DNA from: an uncultured Flavobacteriales bacterium
Lineage (GTDB): Bacteria > Bacteroidota > Bacteroidia > Flavobacteriales_G > Salibacteraceae
Direction: 5' to 3'
DNA length: 33,596 nt
NCBI GenBank assembly: GCA_913057205.1
Contig: CAJXNO010000031.1
Location: forward strand, 1 to 33,596
The translations under genes and the position numbers were made by a program. Under the pieces are notes generated by a model. That model was given only the letters and a program-made list of their open reading frames with translations, searched no databases and had not been told where the DNA came from. Below, piece after piece: positions 26,088-33,596 of the stretch. Every line of letters starts with the position of its first letter. The stretch's first letter is position 1.

Positions 26088-26618
26088 ATGAAAAGATTAC
26101 TTCATATCGCCCTCCTTCTTCTTACCGTATCTGTGGTGCGGGCACAAGTGAATGCTTATGCGGAAGTAACGGGCATCGCAGGTGCTACCTTAACCATTGG
26201 CTCCGTGAATGAGACCTTCGATAGTTTTGAGGTGGGTGAGTTCGTGATCATCATGCAGATGCAAGATAACGTGCTGGGTACGACGACCATCTCTGCGGCT
26301 TTCGGTAATGTGGGAGATATCCTGTCTGCAGGCTTGTTTGAGATCGAAGAAATTGCCAGCATTGTAGAAGCTGGAGGAGTACCAACTTCCATTACCTTGC
26401 AGAGTCCGCCAGATAGTACCTACAACACCGGACCAAATTCAAGCTTTCAGATCATCAGTTTTCCAACGCTAGGTTCTCCTAATTTCACGACTACGGCCGA
26501 TATTACTGCGGTAGACTGGAATGGAACCATCGGAGGAGTGGTAGCTTTTGAAGTAACGGGAACCCTAACCCTTCAACACGATATCAGCGCCGATGCTGCT
26601 GGATTCCGTGGGGGGTGA
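26088..26618 (+). pseudogene. Glycine-rich T9SS protein gene, fragment 1 (N-terminal)
   Basis: Encodes a signal peptide (MKRLLHIALLLLTVSVVRAQ) and about 155 residues of a beta-rich extracellular region (YAEVTGIAGATLTIGSVNETF, LSAGLFEIEEIASIVEAGG). The frame ends at TGA 26616-26618 directly after a run of six G (26610-26615), at AGFRGG. Removing one G gives RGGDRSTNESGAICT, which continues smoothly into fragment 2. The simplest reading is a one-base insertion in the G run that breaks a once-continuous gene. Confidence 0.7.
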
Positions 26619-27180
26619 TCGCAGTACAAATGAAAGTGGCGCGATCTGTACCTCCGCAAGCAGTAATCGATACCGAGAGGATAACGATGAACTCGGCTTC
26701 AAGGGAGAGGGCATCTACCGCAATACCAATAACCTCCTTAACAATGCGCGCGGACGCTTGGCCAACGGCGGTGGCGGCGGTAGCCATCACAACGGCGGCG
26801 GTGCTGGAGGCGGTAACTATGTTACTGGTGGAATCGGCGGTAATGGATGGAATAATTGTACCACCAACCCCGCAGGAGGTATAGGAAGAGTGTCATTGTC
26901 CTCGTTCATCAGTGGTAACCGCGTCTTTATGGGCGGTGGCGGCGGCGGTGGTCAACAGAATAACTCCCAGTCGCGTGCGGGTGGTGACTGTGGTGGTATT
27001 GTGCTCATCAAAGCATCAACCATTACCACAGGTACCTGTGCCGGCGTTACCATCTCAGCTAATGGAGTAGGTCCTGCAACAAGCGGGACCAATGATGGCG
27101 GCGGCGGCGGAGCAGGCGGAAGCATCGTTTTCGATGTGGGAACATGGAGTGTTCCTGCTGGTTGCCCTCTGACCATCTAG
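26611..27180 (+). pseudogene. Glycine-rich T9SS protein gene, fragment 2 (middle)
   Basis: Continues fragment 1 in the +1 frame. It is dominated by Gly-rich stretches (GGGGGSHHNGGGAGGGNYV, FMGGGGGGGQQNN, DGGGGGAGGS) alternating with short strand-like segments such as CGGIVLIKASTITTG and SIVFDVGTW. The frame ends at TAG 27178-27180. An ATG at 26593 exists but gives no signal peptide, so independent translation of an exported protein is unlikely. Confidence 0.7.
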
Positions 27181-27186
27181 TCGTGA

Positions 27187-27945
27187 GGTGGAAACGGTTC
27201 ATCCTCACTTTCTGGTGGCTCTCATGCCGGCGGTGGTGGCGGCTCACAGGGGGTAGTGATCTATAACTTAGCGCACCCAACAACCAATGTCACCACTTCG
27301 ATCAGCAATGGCTCTCCCGGTTGTGGAAACACTTCCAATCCGTGTAACTCGTTAGCCGGATCTCCAACAGGTTCCAACAACGACGGTATCATCACCAATA
27401 CTTCTAACGTAATTCCTGTAGAACTGCGCTTTTTCCATGCACAACCAGACGAACACGAAGTAGTACTGATGTGGGAGACGGTAACCGAAACCAACAACGA
27501 TTTTTTCATCCTAGAACGACCTGCTGACGGACATCAATGGAATCGTTTGGGAAAGGTTGAAGGTGTAGGTACTTCTAATCGTCCGAACACGTACGCTTTT
27601 ACAGATTGGACCCCACTTATGGGTATGAACATCTATCGCTTGACCCAGGTCGACTTCGATGGAAAGAAAGAACAGTTTGAACCTGTGTACGCTGAGTTTG
27701 GTGCACATGAAATCCGCCTGTTTCCTAACCCGGCAGATGACCGCATCATCCTTTCAGGTATGGATGATTCAGAAGCGTTGAGCATTGTGGTTTATGACGG
27801 CATGGGCAGAGCCGTTGATGTGCCGTTGGTACCAAATAGTGCCAATCTCATCATTTCAACCGATGACCTACCAACTGGACCGTATTACTTGATCTACCAG
27901 AACGGGAATGAACAAGCGGGCTTGAAATTCACTGTTCAGCATTGA
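27187..27945 (+). pseudogene. Glycine-rich T9SS protein gene, fragment 3 (C-terminal sorting domain)
   Basis: Same frame as fragment 2, separated from it only by TAG TCG TGA (27178-27186). It resumes with GGNGSSSLSGGSHAGGGGGSQGVVIYNL, the same Gly-rich style, then a spacer VIPVELRFFHAQPDEHEV typical ahead of T9SS domains, and a type A sorting domain (IRLFPNPADDRIILSG, DDLPTGPYYLIYQNG, ending LKFTVQH). With fragments 1 and 2 it would form one secreted protein of about 618 residues. Both stops could come from Ser codons by single changes. Confidence 0.7.
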
Positions 27946-28034
27946 CCTGTTTCCTTTAAGGACCTAACGGAGTCTTGTTAATAGTATTTAGCTTCTGCAT
28001 GCAGCTTTAGGCTCTTTCCACCCAATTTTGAATC

Positions 28035-29267
28035 ATGGCATTGAATTACGTCTGGGTGGCCTTCTTTCTGGTAGCGTTTGTGGTAGCGCTGCTACGGGTG
28101 CTCTTATTCGGAGATACTGCCGTCTTTGGTGATATGGTGCAGAGCACTTTTGATATGGCAAAGGTCAGTGTGGATATTGCCATCTACCTCATCGGGGTCA
28201 TTACGCTCTGGCAAGGGATCATGAAGGTAGGGGAAGAGGGAGGAGCGGTGAATTACCTTACCCGTTTGGTCGGACCCTTTTTCAACAAGTTGTTTCCCGG
28301 TGTTCCCAAGGATCATCCTGCGGTAGGAGCGATGATTATGAATTTCAGTGCCAATATGCTGGGATTGGATAATGCGGCTACCCCTTTGGGCTTAAAGGCG
28401 ATGAATGAGCTGCAATCCCTCAATAAGGAAGAAGACACAGCATCGGACGCCATGATCATGTTCATCGTGTTGAATACATCGGGCTTAACGTTGGTACCGG
28501 TAAGTGTTATGGCGATACGCGCAGCACAGGGTGCAGCTAATCCGGCTGATATTTTCTTGCCGATTTTGCTTGCCACCTATTTCGCCACATTGGGCGGACT
28601 GATTACTGTAGCGATCAAGCAGCGCATCAACCTTTTTCAACCGGTCTTGCTCGCTTGGCTCGGTGGATTCACTGCTGGTATTGCAGCCCTGTTGTTTTAC
28701 TTGAATGGTCTGGAACAAGAAACGGTCAATACCATAAGTAACGCAGCGGGTAACGGTATCATCATGTTCATCATTGTAGCCTTCTTTGCTCTAGCCATAC
28801 TAAAACGAGTGAATGTCTATGAAACCTTTATAGACGGCGCAAAAGACGGATTCTCAATCTCGATCAAGATCATCCCATACCTCGTAGCCATGCTGGTAGC
28901 GATTGGTGTGTTTCGTGCAAGCGGGGCCTTGGATTACTTGGTTGATGGCATTGCCGCATTCCTCCGACTTTTCTTAGCGGATACGCGCTTCGTTGATGCC
29001 TTGCCAACAGCTTTGATGAAGCCTCTAAGTGGAAGTGGTGCCAGAGGAATGATGGTGGAACAGATGAACACCTTCGGTGCAGACAGCTTCGTAGGCCGAT
29101 TGGCCTGCGTATTCCAAGGCTCAACAGAGACCACCTTCTACACCCTTGCGGTATATTTCGGTGCCGTGTCTATCCGAAAGACCCGTTACGCGTTGGGTAC
29201 TGGACTCATCGCTGACCTCTGTGGCATTATCGCAGCCATCGTGATCGCTTATATCTTTTTTGGTTAA
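28035..29267 (+). CDS. SpmA-SpmB fusion (nucleoside-recognition/Gate domain membrane protein)
   Basis: A 410-residue membrane protein in which a spore-maturation A-like half and a B-like half are joined. The first half carries GEEGGAVNYLTRLVGPFF, FSANMLGLDNAATPLGLKAM and FIVLNTSGLTLVPVS; the second carries FIDGAKDGFSISIKIIPYLVAMLVAIGVFRASG, LMKPLSGSGARGMM and FQGSTETTFYTLAVYFG. These are the nucleoside-recognition (Gate) domain signatures. About ten membrane segments are visible. In bacilli SpmA and SpmB act in spore core dehydration; the organism here shows no sign of sporulation, and fused Spm proteins are widespread in non-sporulating bacteria with unknown transport function. The stop overlaps the convergent barrel gene stop within a TTAA. 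Confidence 0.9.
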   Translation: MALNYVWVAFFLVAFVVALLRVLLFGDTAVFGDMVQSTFDMAKVSVDIAIYLIGVITLWQGIMKVGEEGGAVNYLTRLVGPFFNKLFPGVPKDHPAVGAMIMNFSANMLGLDNAATPLGLKAMNELQSLNKEEDTASDAMIMFIVLNTSGLTLVPVSVMAIRAAQGAANPADIFLPILLATYFATLGGLITVAIKQRINLFQPVLLAWLGGFTAGIAALLFYLNGLEQETVNTISNAAGNGIIMFIIVAFFALAILKRVNVYETFIDGAKDGFSISIKIIPYLVAMLVAIGVFRASGALDYLVDGIAAFLRLFLADTRFVDALPTALMKPLSGSGARGMMVEQMNTFGADSFVGRLACVFQGSTETTFYTLAVYFGAVSIRKTRYALGTGLIADLCGIIAAIVIAYIFFG

Positions 29268-29917
29268 AAGTGGAAGCCGAAGGTGAATGAACTGATCGGC
29301 CCTACGGTTGTGTTGATTCCGCGCGCACGCGTTACCGTAGTGATCGGCTGTCCCGTCTGCCAGTCTATATACGAGTACTCGCTTGTGTAATCCCTGAACG
29401 ATACGTCGAATCGTGTATCCAATGCCATGCTGAACTTAGGGCTGAACCAAAACTCCATGCCGATTGTAGGACTGAGTCCTACTGCAAAGGATCGGTTCAG
29501 GTTTTTTTCCGGTGTGCCGGAATTCCAGTTTTCCTCGAACAATCCTCCCGAGAGGTCACAACCTATACGGGGCATGAACCTGCCAAGCATCACGTGGTAT
29601 TGGTATCCTACCCGTGTAACAAACCCATAGGTTGTGTTGGTGTTGGTGAATCCTCCGCCACCGGTTGTGTTTTGATTCAAGGTGCCGCCCACCATCACGC
29701 GAATGGCGCCATTCGGAAGGAAGTAACGGTAGGTTAATCCCGGTAAGGCCCAAAACTGCTGCCGTACATCGCCGCCGCCAATGATGCCAAAGCCGAGTTC
29801 ATGCTTGTAGATGCGGTATGGGCTTGGCTCAACTTCTGTTGGAGCACTTTCTTCAATCTGTGCGAAAAGCGGAACACTGATCAAGATGATCGAAACGAGA
29901 CTTAGGAGGGTTTTCAT
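29264..29917 (-). CDS. Small outer-membrane beta-barrel protein
   Basis: A protein of 217 residues with signal peptide MKTLLSLVSIILISVPLFAQ; the ATG at 29917 is chosen because the longer frame from 29950 adds eleven residues before the signal. The mature part alternates strands such as YRIYKHELGFGIIGGG, LTYRYFLPNGAIRVMVGG, TRVGYQYHVMLG and FSMALDTRFDVSFRDY and ends with the aromatic SFTFGFHF, the classic last strand recognised by the barrel assembly machinery. The overall design fits OmpW/OprF-like or porin-family barrels. Specific function unknown. It overlaps the SpmAB gene tail to tail by 4 bases. Confidence 0.82.
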   Translation of the reverse strand: MKTLLSLVSIILISVPLFAQIEESAPTEVEPSPYRIYKHELGFGIIGGGDVRQQFWALPGLTYRYFLPNGAIRVMVGGTLNQNTTGGGGFTNTNTTYGFVTRVGYQYHVMLGRFMPRIGCDLSGGLFEENWNSGTPEKNLNRSFAVGLSPTIGMEFWFSPKFSMALDTRFDVSFRDYTSEYSYIDWQTGQPITTVTRARGINTTVGPISSFTFGFHF

Positions 29918-30018
29918 GGTGTGTGGGTTTGGTGCAAAAACGCAATGCAAGTCAATTTAGTACAAGACTAGTCAGAAAGCGAATCTGTTGGTTTAGGCGG
30001 AAAAAATAATTCTAAGGC

Positions 30019-31896
30019 TCAAGGTTTCAGCTTGTCATAACGTTTCAAGACCTGTTGCGATAGATAGCTCATACTGGCAGCGCTGCCGATGCAAATACCG
30101 TCGCTGCTTTGCCAGCTCGGCTTATCAGGATCGGTAAAACCCAATACTTGTAGGTCACATCGAATGAAGTTGTTTGCGGGACCCACAGAGAGTGTTACGA
30201 ATCCTCCCACGTTACGCTCCATCATGAACATCCCCAGATCAGGGTCAAGGCGAGCTGCATCGAACGGCTTTTTGGCTTCCTTGCCGGTACTCAAAGCTTC
30301 AAAGCGCTCCAACATCTCCCAGGAATAGGGTGTTTGCTTGGTTACATGATCCTTTCGAATGAGCTGAATGTGATGACCGTCCGCCTCAAACCGCTGTAAG
30401 ATCGGATTCCAATTATAGTCATCCATGAAGTCTTCATAGTCTTTACCATAAACGAGATCGTTACCTGGAAACGAAAGGGAAGAAGGCATCAAGATCGTTT
30501 GGATGCTATCATTTGTTGCTCCCGCGTTTCTTTCCATCAACCAACGGGCGTATGCGCTTCGTTCACCTCCTTGGTCGATGTATGCTTTCAGCGCTGCTTC
30601 GTTTATTTGGTCGGTGCCTATGGCCAACAACAGTTGCGCTTCCGGATTGTCATGTTGCTGGAGTCGGTCTTCCAGTGCGGCTTCCAGTGATGAAAAGGTG
30701 CTGTTCAATGGAAACGGCTGTTCACCAGCTACGAGCCGATCCACCAAGAGTACACTTTTGATGCCTTCTTGGGTTTCCAAAGAGAGTTGATCACCCTTCA
30801 GCAGTTCATCGGTGGCGTGTTTACCGAGATCGTAATTATGCGCCAGTACCAGTTCTTTTGGAGGAATATCCTCGGTGATCTTCAGCCTGCGTAAAGCATC
30901 GTACATCAATCGCTCAAAACCTTGATCTCCCGGTTCCTCAATCAAATATCGCCAAGCACTTTCTAGGGCCGTTCTGTAATCGGCATCCGCCAAGAGCAGG
31001 TAAAGCCGTTCCATTCTTGCCTCCTTTCGCATCTTAACGAAGGCTTCATGATCCATAGGATCGATCACGCTTTGCTCAATATGAATCAGTTCTGCATAAC
31101 GTTCATCAGGATCAGGATGCGTGCTCCCATAGAACCAATGCTTTGAGGCATTTCCAAATCGGATGCGCTGATTCTCCTGTTGTTGCATGAAGGTTTTGTA
31201 GATGCCAGCCCCCTTCTTCAGATCCAATTGTGCCCGAGACAGCAACTGAATCGCGATCTTGTCGGCTTCGGATTCATCTTCTCTGCTGTGCCTCATGTAG
31301 GAGGATATAGCAGCGGTTCTTCCGATTAAACCCGCCATTCCACCCATGAAAGATGTGATCATGATCGCATTACTAGCGCGATGCCTATCCAAGTAGCCTT
31401 CCCAAGCGTGCTGGCTGAAATTATGTCCGAGCTCATGACCCAACACCAGTACTACTTCCTCCATACTTCTCGCTTCAGCAAGCAACCCAACATGCATGAA
31501 CACATACCCGCCAGCGGTGGCGTAGGCATTAATACTAGGGTCGCGAACGATCTGCAGGTGATAGGTAAGTGTGTCGCCGTGATAGTAAACAAAGCGCTTG
31601 ATCTGTCCTTCCAAAAACTGCTGCCATTCATCGAGCGCTGGATAGCTTTCACCTTTGATAATATTCCACCTTGCCAAACCGGAAATGTCTGCTGCAAACC
31701 GTTGGTACAGGTCGTCTTTGATGCCCGGATGCTCCGAGATGATGCGTTCTTTCACCGTCTCTGGATGAAAGGCTCTTGGCACGGATGCCATGTAATCGTT
31801 CGGTTGATATGCTTCCCATTCTTGCGCATACATTGACGAAAGCATGCAAAGAAAAGCTGCACTTATGACGATGTGTAATCGGTTAGTAATCGGCAT
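30019..31896 (-). CDS. Secreted M48-family zinc metallopeptidase
   Basis: A 625-residue protein with signal peptide MPITNRLHIVISAAFLCMLSSMYAQ (start 31896; the longer frame from 31938 adds fourteen residues and runs through the promoter). The peptidase domain shows NAYATAGGYVFMHVGLL, the zinc motif HELGH (His154, Glu155, His158) and the downstream ligand region EDESEADKIA (Glu208), all typical of M48 proteins such as BepA/LoiP. Residues from ~260 on are helical and may form TPR-like repeats; the last ~150 residues are an extra domain I do not recognise. Probably periplasmic, degrading misfolded envelope proteins. Divergent from the lipoprotein gene at 31994. Confidence 0.9.
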   Translation of the reverse strand: MPITNRLHIVISAAFLCMLSSMYAQEWEAYQPNDYMASVPRAFHPETVKERIISEHPGIKDDLYQRFAADISGLARWNIIKGESYPALDEWQQFLEGQIKRFVYYHGDTLTYHLQIVRDPSINAYATAGGYVFMHVGLLAEARSMEEVVLVLGHELGHNFSQHAWEGYLDRHRASNAIMITSFMGGMAGLIGRTAAISSYMRHSREDESEADKIAIQLLSRAQLDLKKGAGIYKTFMQQQENQRIRFGNASKHWFYGSTHPDPDERYAELIHIEQSVIDPMDHEAFVKMRKEARMERLYLLLADADYRTALESAWRYLIEEPGDQGFERLMYDALRRLKITEDIPPKELVLAHNYDLGKHATDELLKGDQLSLETQEGIKSVLLVDRLVAGEQPFPLNSTFSSLEAALEDRLQQHDNPEAQLLLAIGTDQINEAALKAYIDQGGERSAYARWLMERNAGATNDSIQTILMPSSLSFPGNDLVYGKDYEDFMDDYNWNPILQRFEADGHHIQLIRKDHVTKQTPYSWEMLERFEALSTGKEAKKPFDAARLDPDLGMFMMERNVGGFVTLSVGPANNFIRCDLQVLGFTDPDKPSWQSSDGICIGSAASMSYLSQQVLKRYDKLKP

Positions 31897-31915
31897 GGTA
31901 GTTTGGGTTGGAGGA

Positions 31916-31923
31916 TAAAAGTA
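31916..31923 (-). promoter_or_regulatory. Probable -7 element for the M48 gene
   Basis: TACTTTTA on the minus strand is one mismatch from TAnnTTTG and lies 19 bases before the ATG at 31896. It falls inside the extra codons of the longer frame. Confidence 0.4.
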
Positions 31924-31981
31924 CAGGTTTAGGACCACTCGACTAACTTTCTTTCTATGTGCCTAAACCGTTGCTAGCACT

Positions 31982-31989
31982 TACTTTCG
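31982..31989 (+). promoter_or_regulatory. -7 element directly before the lipoprotein ATG
   Basis: TACTTTCG matches the TAnnTTCG variant and ends only 4 bases before the ATG at 31994. A weak TGTG occurs 20 bases upstream. Transcription would start at or next to the start codon, implying a leaderless mRNA. Confidence 0.5.
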
Positions 31990-31993
31990 ACGC

Positions 31994-32479
31994 ATGAAGT
32001 GGAGTGCATGCATGGTTTTAATAGGTGCTTTAGTGCTGATGTCCTGCGGGAAGCGAACACAAACGAGTACTGAAGCCCCAGAAGCGGTGAATGATACGGG
32101 CGTGGAAGCATCGGAAGAGATGGTGTCGCCCTCGGCTGAAGGGCCCACAGCGAGTGTTATCATTGGAAGAATTGCTTCACTGTGGACGGATACTTCTACT
32201 GCTTCGGAAGCTACACCTGCATGCCTCGAGTTTCCTTGTGAAGCAAAAGTGGAGATCTTGGCAATCGAGCAGATGGGCAGCAGCTATCATGGCCAGTTTG
32301 AAGCCGGCACCATTCAATTAGCACACTTTATCTTTAGCCTTGCACCAACGCAGGATATTCTTCCTGAACTGAATATCACCCTTCCGGGTTTAAAAGAAGG
32401 TGACCTCTTCAGAGCCCAAGTCAACTACCGCGAGCATGGCCCACTCCAAATTGGGTCGTATGAAAGACTAGAACAATGA
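31994..32479 (+). CDS. Small lipoprotein of unknown function
   Basis: A 161-residue lipoprotein: signal peptide MKWSACMVLIGALVLMSC with lipobox (Cys18), a Thr/Ser/Glu-rich linker to about residue 60, then a beta-rich domain with a CLEFPCEAKVEI segment containing two cysteines and IQLAHFIFSLAPTQDILPELN. No known family is recognised. Its stop overlaps the ATG of the next gene (ATGA), so it is the first gene of a pair with a BNR-repeat protein. Confidence 0.8.
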   Translation: MKWSACMVLIGALVLMSCGKRTQTSTEAPEAVNDTGVEASEEMVSPSAEGPTASVIIGRIASLWTDTSTASEATPACLEFPCEAKVEILAIEQMGSSYHGQFEAGTIQLAHFIFSLAPTQDILPELNITLPGLKEGDLFRAQVNYREHGPLQIGSYERLEQ

Positions 32480-33596
32480 GAAAACGATACGCAGTACTTG
32501 GTCTATTGACCTGTTCACTCTTTGCCTTGGCGGGATGGTTCTACTCCAGTCAACCGCTGAATAATCAGGTGCAACGTAGCATTGACCAAGAAGAAACAAG
32601 TCCAGATGGTAGATGGGATTATATGCTAGATCGCTTAGTGGATCCGCAAACCGGTGAGCTGCCAGAGGCCATCCACGTGCGGGAGTTAGCATACGCATCC
32701 ACTTTACCTAAAGCCTTTCCATCTCGTGACACGATTCAGATGTCTTTTTCATCTGTAGGTCCCTACAACTGCGGTGGTAGAACGCGCGCATTTGCAATGG
32801 ATGTTACCAATCCAGATATCATGCTCGCAGGAGCGGTGTCTGGTGGAATGTGGCGTAGTACCAATGCGGGTGCTTCATGGGTCAAGGTAACCAAGGCCTT
32901 GGATCACCATGCTGTGTCTTGCTTGGCGCAGGATACCAGAGTAGGCGAGACATCTACGTGGTACTATGGTGCTGGAGAATCGGTCGGTAATTCGGCCTCC
33001 AAGAGTTTCAGTGCATTCTACAGAGGAAGCGGCGTTTACAAGTCAACAGACAATGGCCTTTCTTGGAACCTCCTTCCTGCAACAGCGGCCTTGCCGCATA
33101 AAGATTCACCTTGGGATATGGTCTTCGAGCTGGCCACCGATCCTTCTAGGAGCGATAGCGCTATTGTTTATGCAGCATTACAAGGTGGAATCCATCGCAG
33201 CACCGATGGCGGCGAAACATGGACCAAGGTCTTGGCATCCATTTTTGACTCAGAATGGACTGATGTGCATGTTACCTCGAGTGGTATCGCCTATGCCGCC
33301 ATTTCATCCGACGGTGGAAACAACCGGGGTTTTTGGCGTTCTACAGATGGAAGGAATTGGGTCAACATTACACCATCAACCTTGCCCCAGAACCATGAGC
33401 GAACGGTAATCCAAGCGGCTCCGTCTAACGAGGATATCGTCTATTTCTTCAGCAGAACACCCAATGCAGGCGAGAACGAGAGTAAGCTCCACAAATACCA
33501 ATACCTGAGCAGCGATGGTGCGGGTTCCGGTGGTTCATGGACCGATCTCACCAGTGGATTGGAGAACGCCAATTACAACCTGTTCAGTGGCTATTG
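32476..33596 (+). CDS. BNR/Asp-box (sortilin-like) repeat protein, 3' end beyond window
   Basis: An open frame from ATG 32476 to the end of the window (373 residues visible, no stop). It starts MRKRYAVLGLLTCSLFALAG, a signal peptide or anchor. From about residue 95 it has Asp-box motifs of the SxDxGxTW kind: STNAGASW, STDNGLSW, STDGGETW and STDGRNW, each following a glycine-aromatic strand. These build a multi-bladed beta-propeller as in sortilin/VPS10-like and xyloglucanase-type proteins. GGRTRAFAMDVTNPDIMLAGAVSGGMW is typical of large secreted Bacteroidota proteins that end in a T9SS domain; that end is outside the window. The ATG overlaps the lipoprotein stop by 4 bases. Confidence 0.85.
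   Translation, partial: MRKRYAVLGLLTCSLFALAGWFYSSQPLNNQVQRSIDQEETSPDGRWDYMLDRLVDPQTGELPEAIHVRELAYASTLPKAFPSRDTIQMSFSSVGPYNCGGRTRAFAMDVTNPDIMLAGAVSGGMWRSTNAGASWVKVTKALDHHAVSCLAQDTRVGETSTWYYGAGESVGNSASKSFSAFYRGSGVYKSTDNGLSWNLLPATAALPHKDSPWDMVFELATDPSRSDSAIVYAALQGGIHRSTDGGETWTKVLASIFDSEWTDVHVTSSGIAYAAISSDGGNNRGFWRSTDGRNWVNITPSTLPQNHERTVIQAAPSNEDIVYFFSRTPNAGENESKLHKYQYLSSDGAGSGGSWTDLTSGLENANYNLFSGY

Noticed and set aside
26610-26618. Programmed +1 frameshift at GGG GGG TGA, like the release-factor-2 gene
   Set aside because: Two further stops downstream in the shifted frame would still block the product, and no stimulatory Shine-Dalgarno-like site precedes it; damage or sequence error is simpler.
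26760-27120. GGC/GGT-rich tracts as a DNA repeat array or CRISPR-like element
   Set aside because: They are irregular and encode glycine runs in one frame; no fixed unit or spacers.
27178-27186. Stop-codon recoding (TAG and TGA read as amino acids)
   Set aside because: Intact genes in the window end normally with TAG, TGA and TAA, so the standard code applies.
1-33596. Mobile island, prophage or defence cluster
   Set aside because: No transposase, integrase, terminal repeats, restriction or toxin genes were seen; content is housekeeping and surface proteins.

Overview
The window looks like ordinary chromosome from a Bacteroidota bacterium, most likely a Flavobacteriales-type organism. Three things point there: several secreted proteins carry type IX secretion (T9SS) C-terminal sorting domains of type A and type B; many genes are preceded by the Bacteroidota -7 promoter element TAnnTTTG or its TTCG variant; and the methionine synthase is split with its homocysteine domain as a separate gene. 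No phage, insertion sequence, CRISPR array, tRNA or rRNA is visible. There is no gene-free stretch over 300 bases; the longest (25809-26087) holds a riboswitch and two divergent promoters.

Layout. Positions 1-6526: the 3' end of an unknown gene; a secreted S9 oligopeptidase B on the minus strand; a small transaldolase/F6P aldolase; an Nramp-like transporter cut by one in-frame stop; and a T9SS type A secreted protein. Positions 6591-13686: an ABC-F ATPase, then two tandem paralogous large cell-surface proteins with PKD/Ig-like repeats and T9SS type B ends. Positions 13689-16809: an OmpA-like coiled-coil lipoprotein, then a PadR regulator overlapping a PspC-domain membrane protein, closed by a clear rho-independent terminator. 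Positions 16835-21163: a three-gene unit of fused 2-oxoacid dehydrogenase E1 (alpha+beta), an outer-membrane barrel and an AlgX/AlgJ-like SGNH protein. Positions 21171-25995 (minus): a methionine operon of two-piece metH and metF under a textbook SAM-I riboswitch with its own promoter. Positions 26065-33596: a disrupted glycine-rich T9SS gene, an SpmA-SpmB fusion, a small outer-membrane barrel, a secreted M48 metallopeptidase, a lipoprotein and the start of a BNR/Asp-box surface protein that runs off the window.

The best-supported functional unit is the methionine module: SAM sensed by the riboswitch should control MetF (5-methyl-THF supply) and the two-part B12 methionine synthase together. 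The leader downstream of the aptamer contains a repeated CAGGA that can pair with one shared TCCTG, giving two mutually exclusive hairpins. Other points worth a second look are two damaged reading frames (Nramp-like and glycine-rich T9SS genes), very short or absent 5' leaders at several genes, a candidate PadR operator, and an orphan AlgX-like protein whose usual catalytic Asp position is Gly. I did not find a convincing new multi-gene system; nothing here looks like a defence or mobile island.
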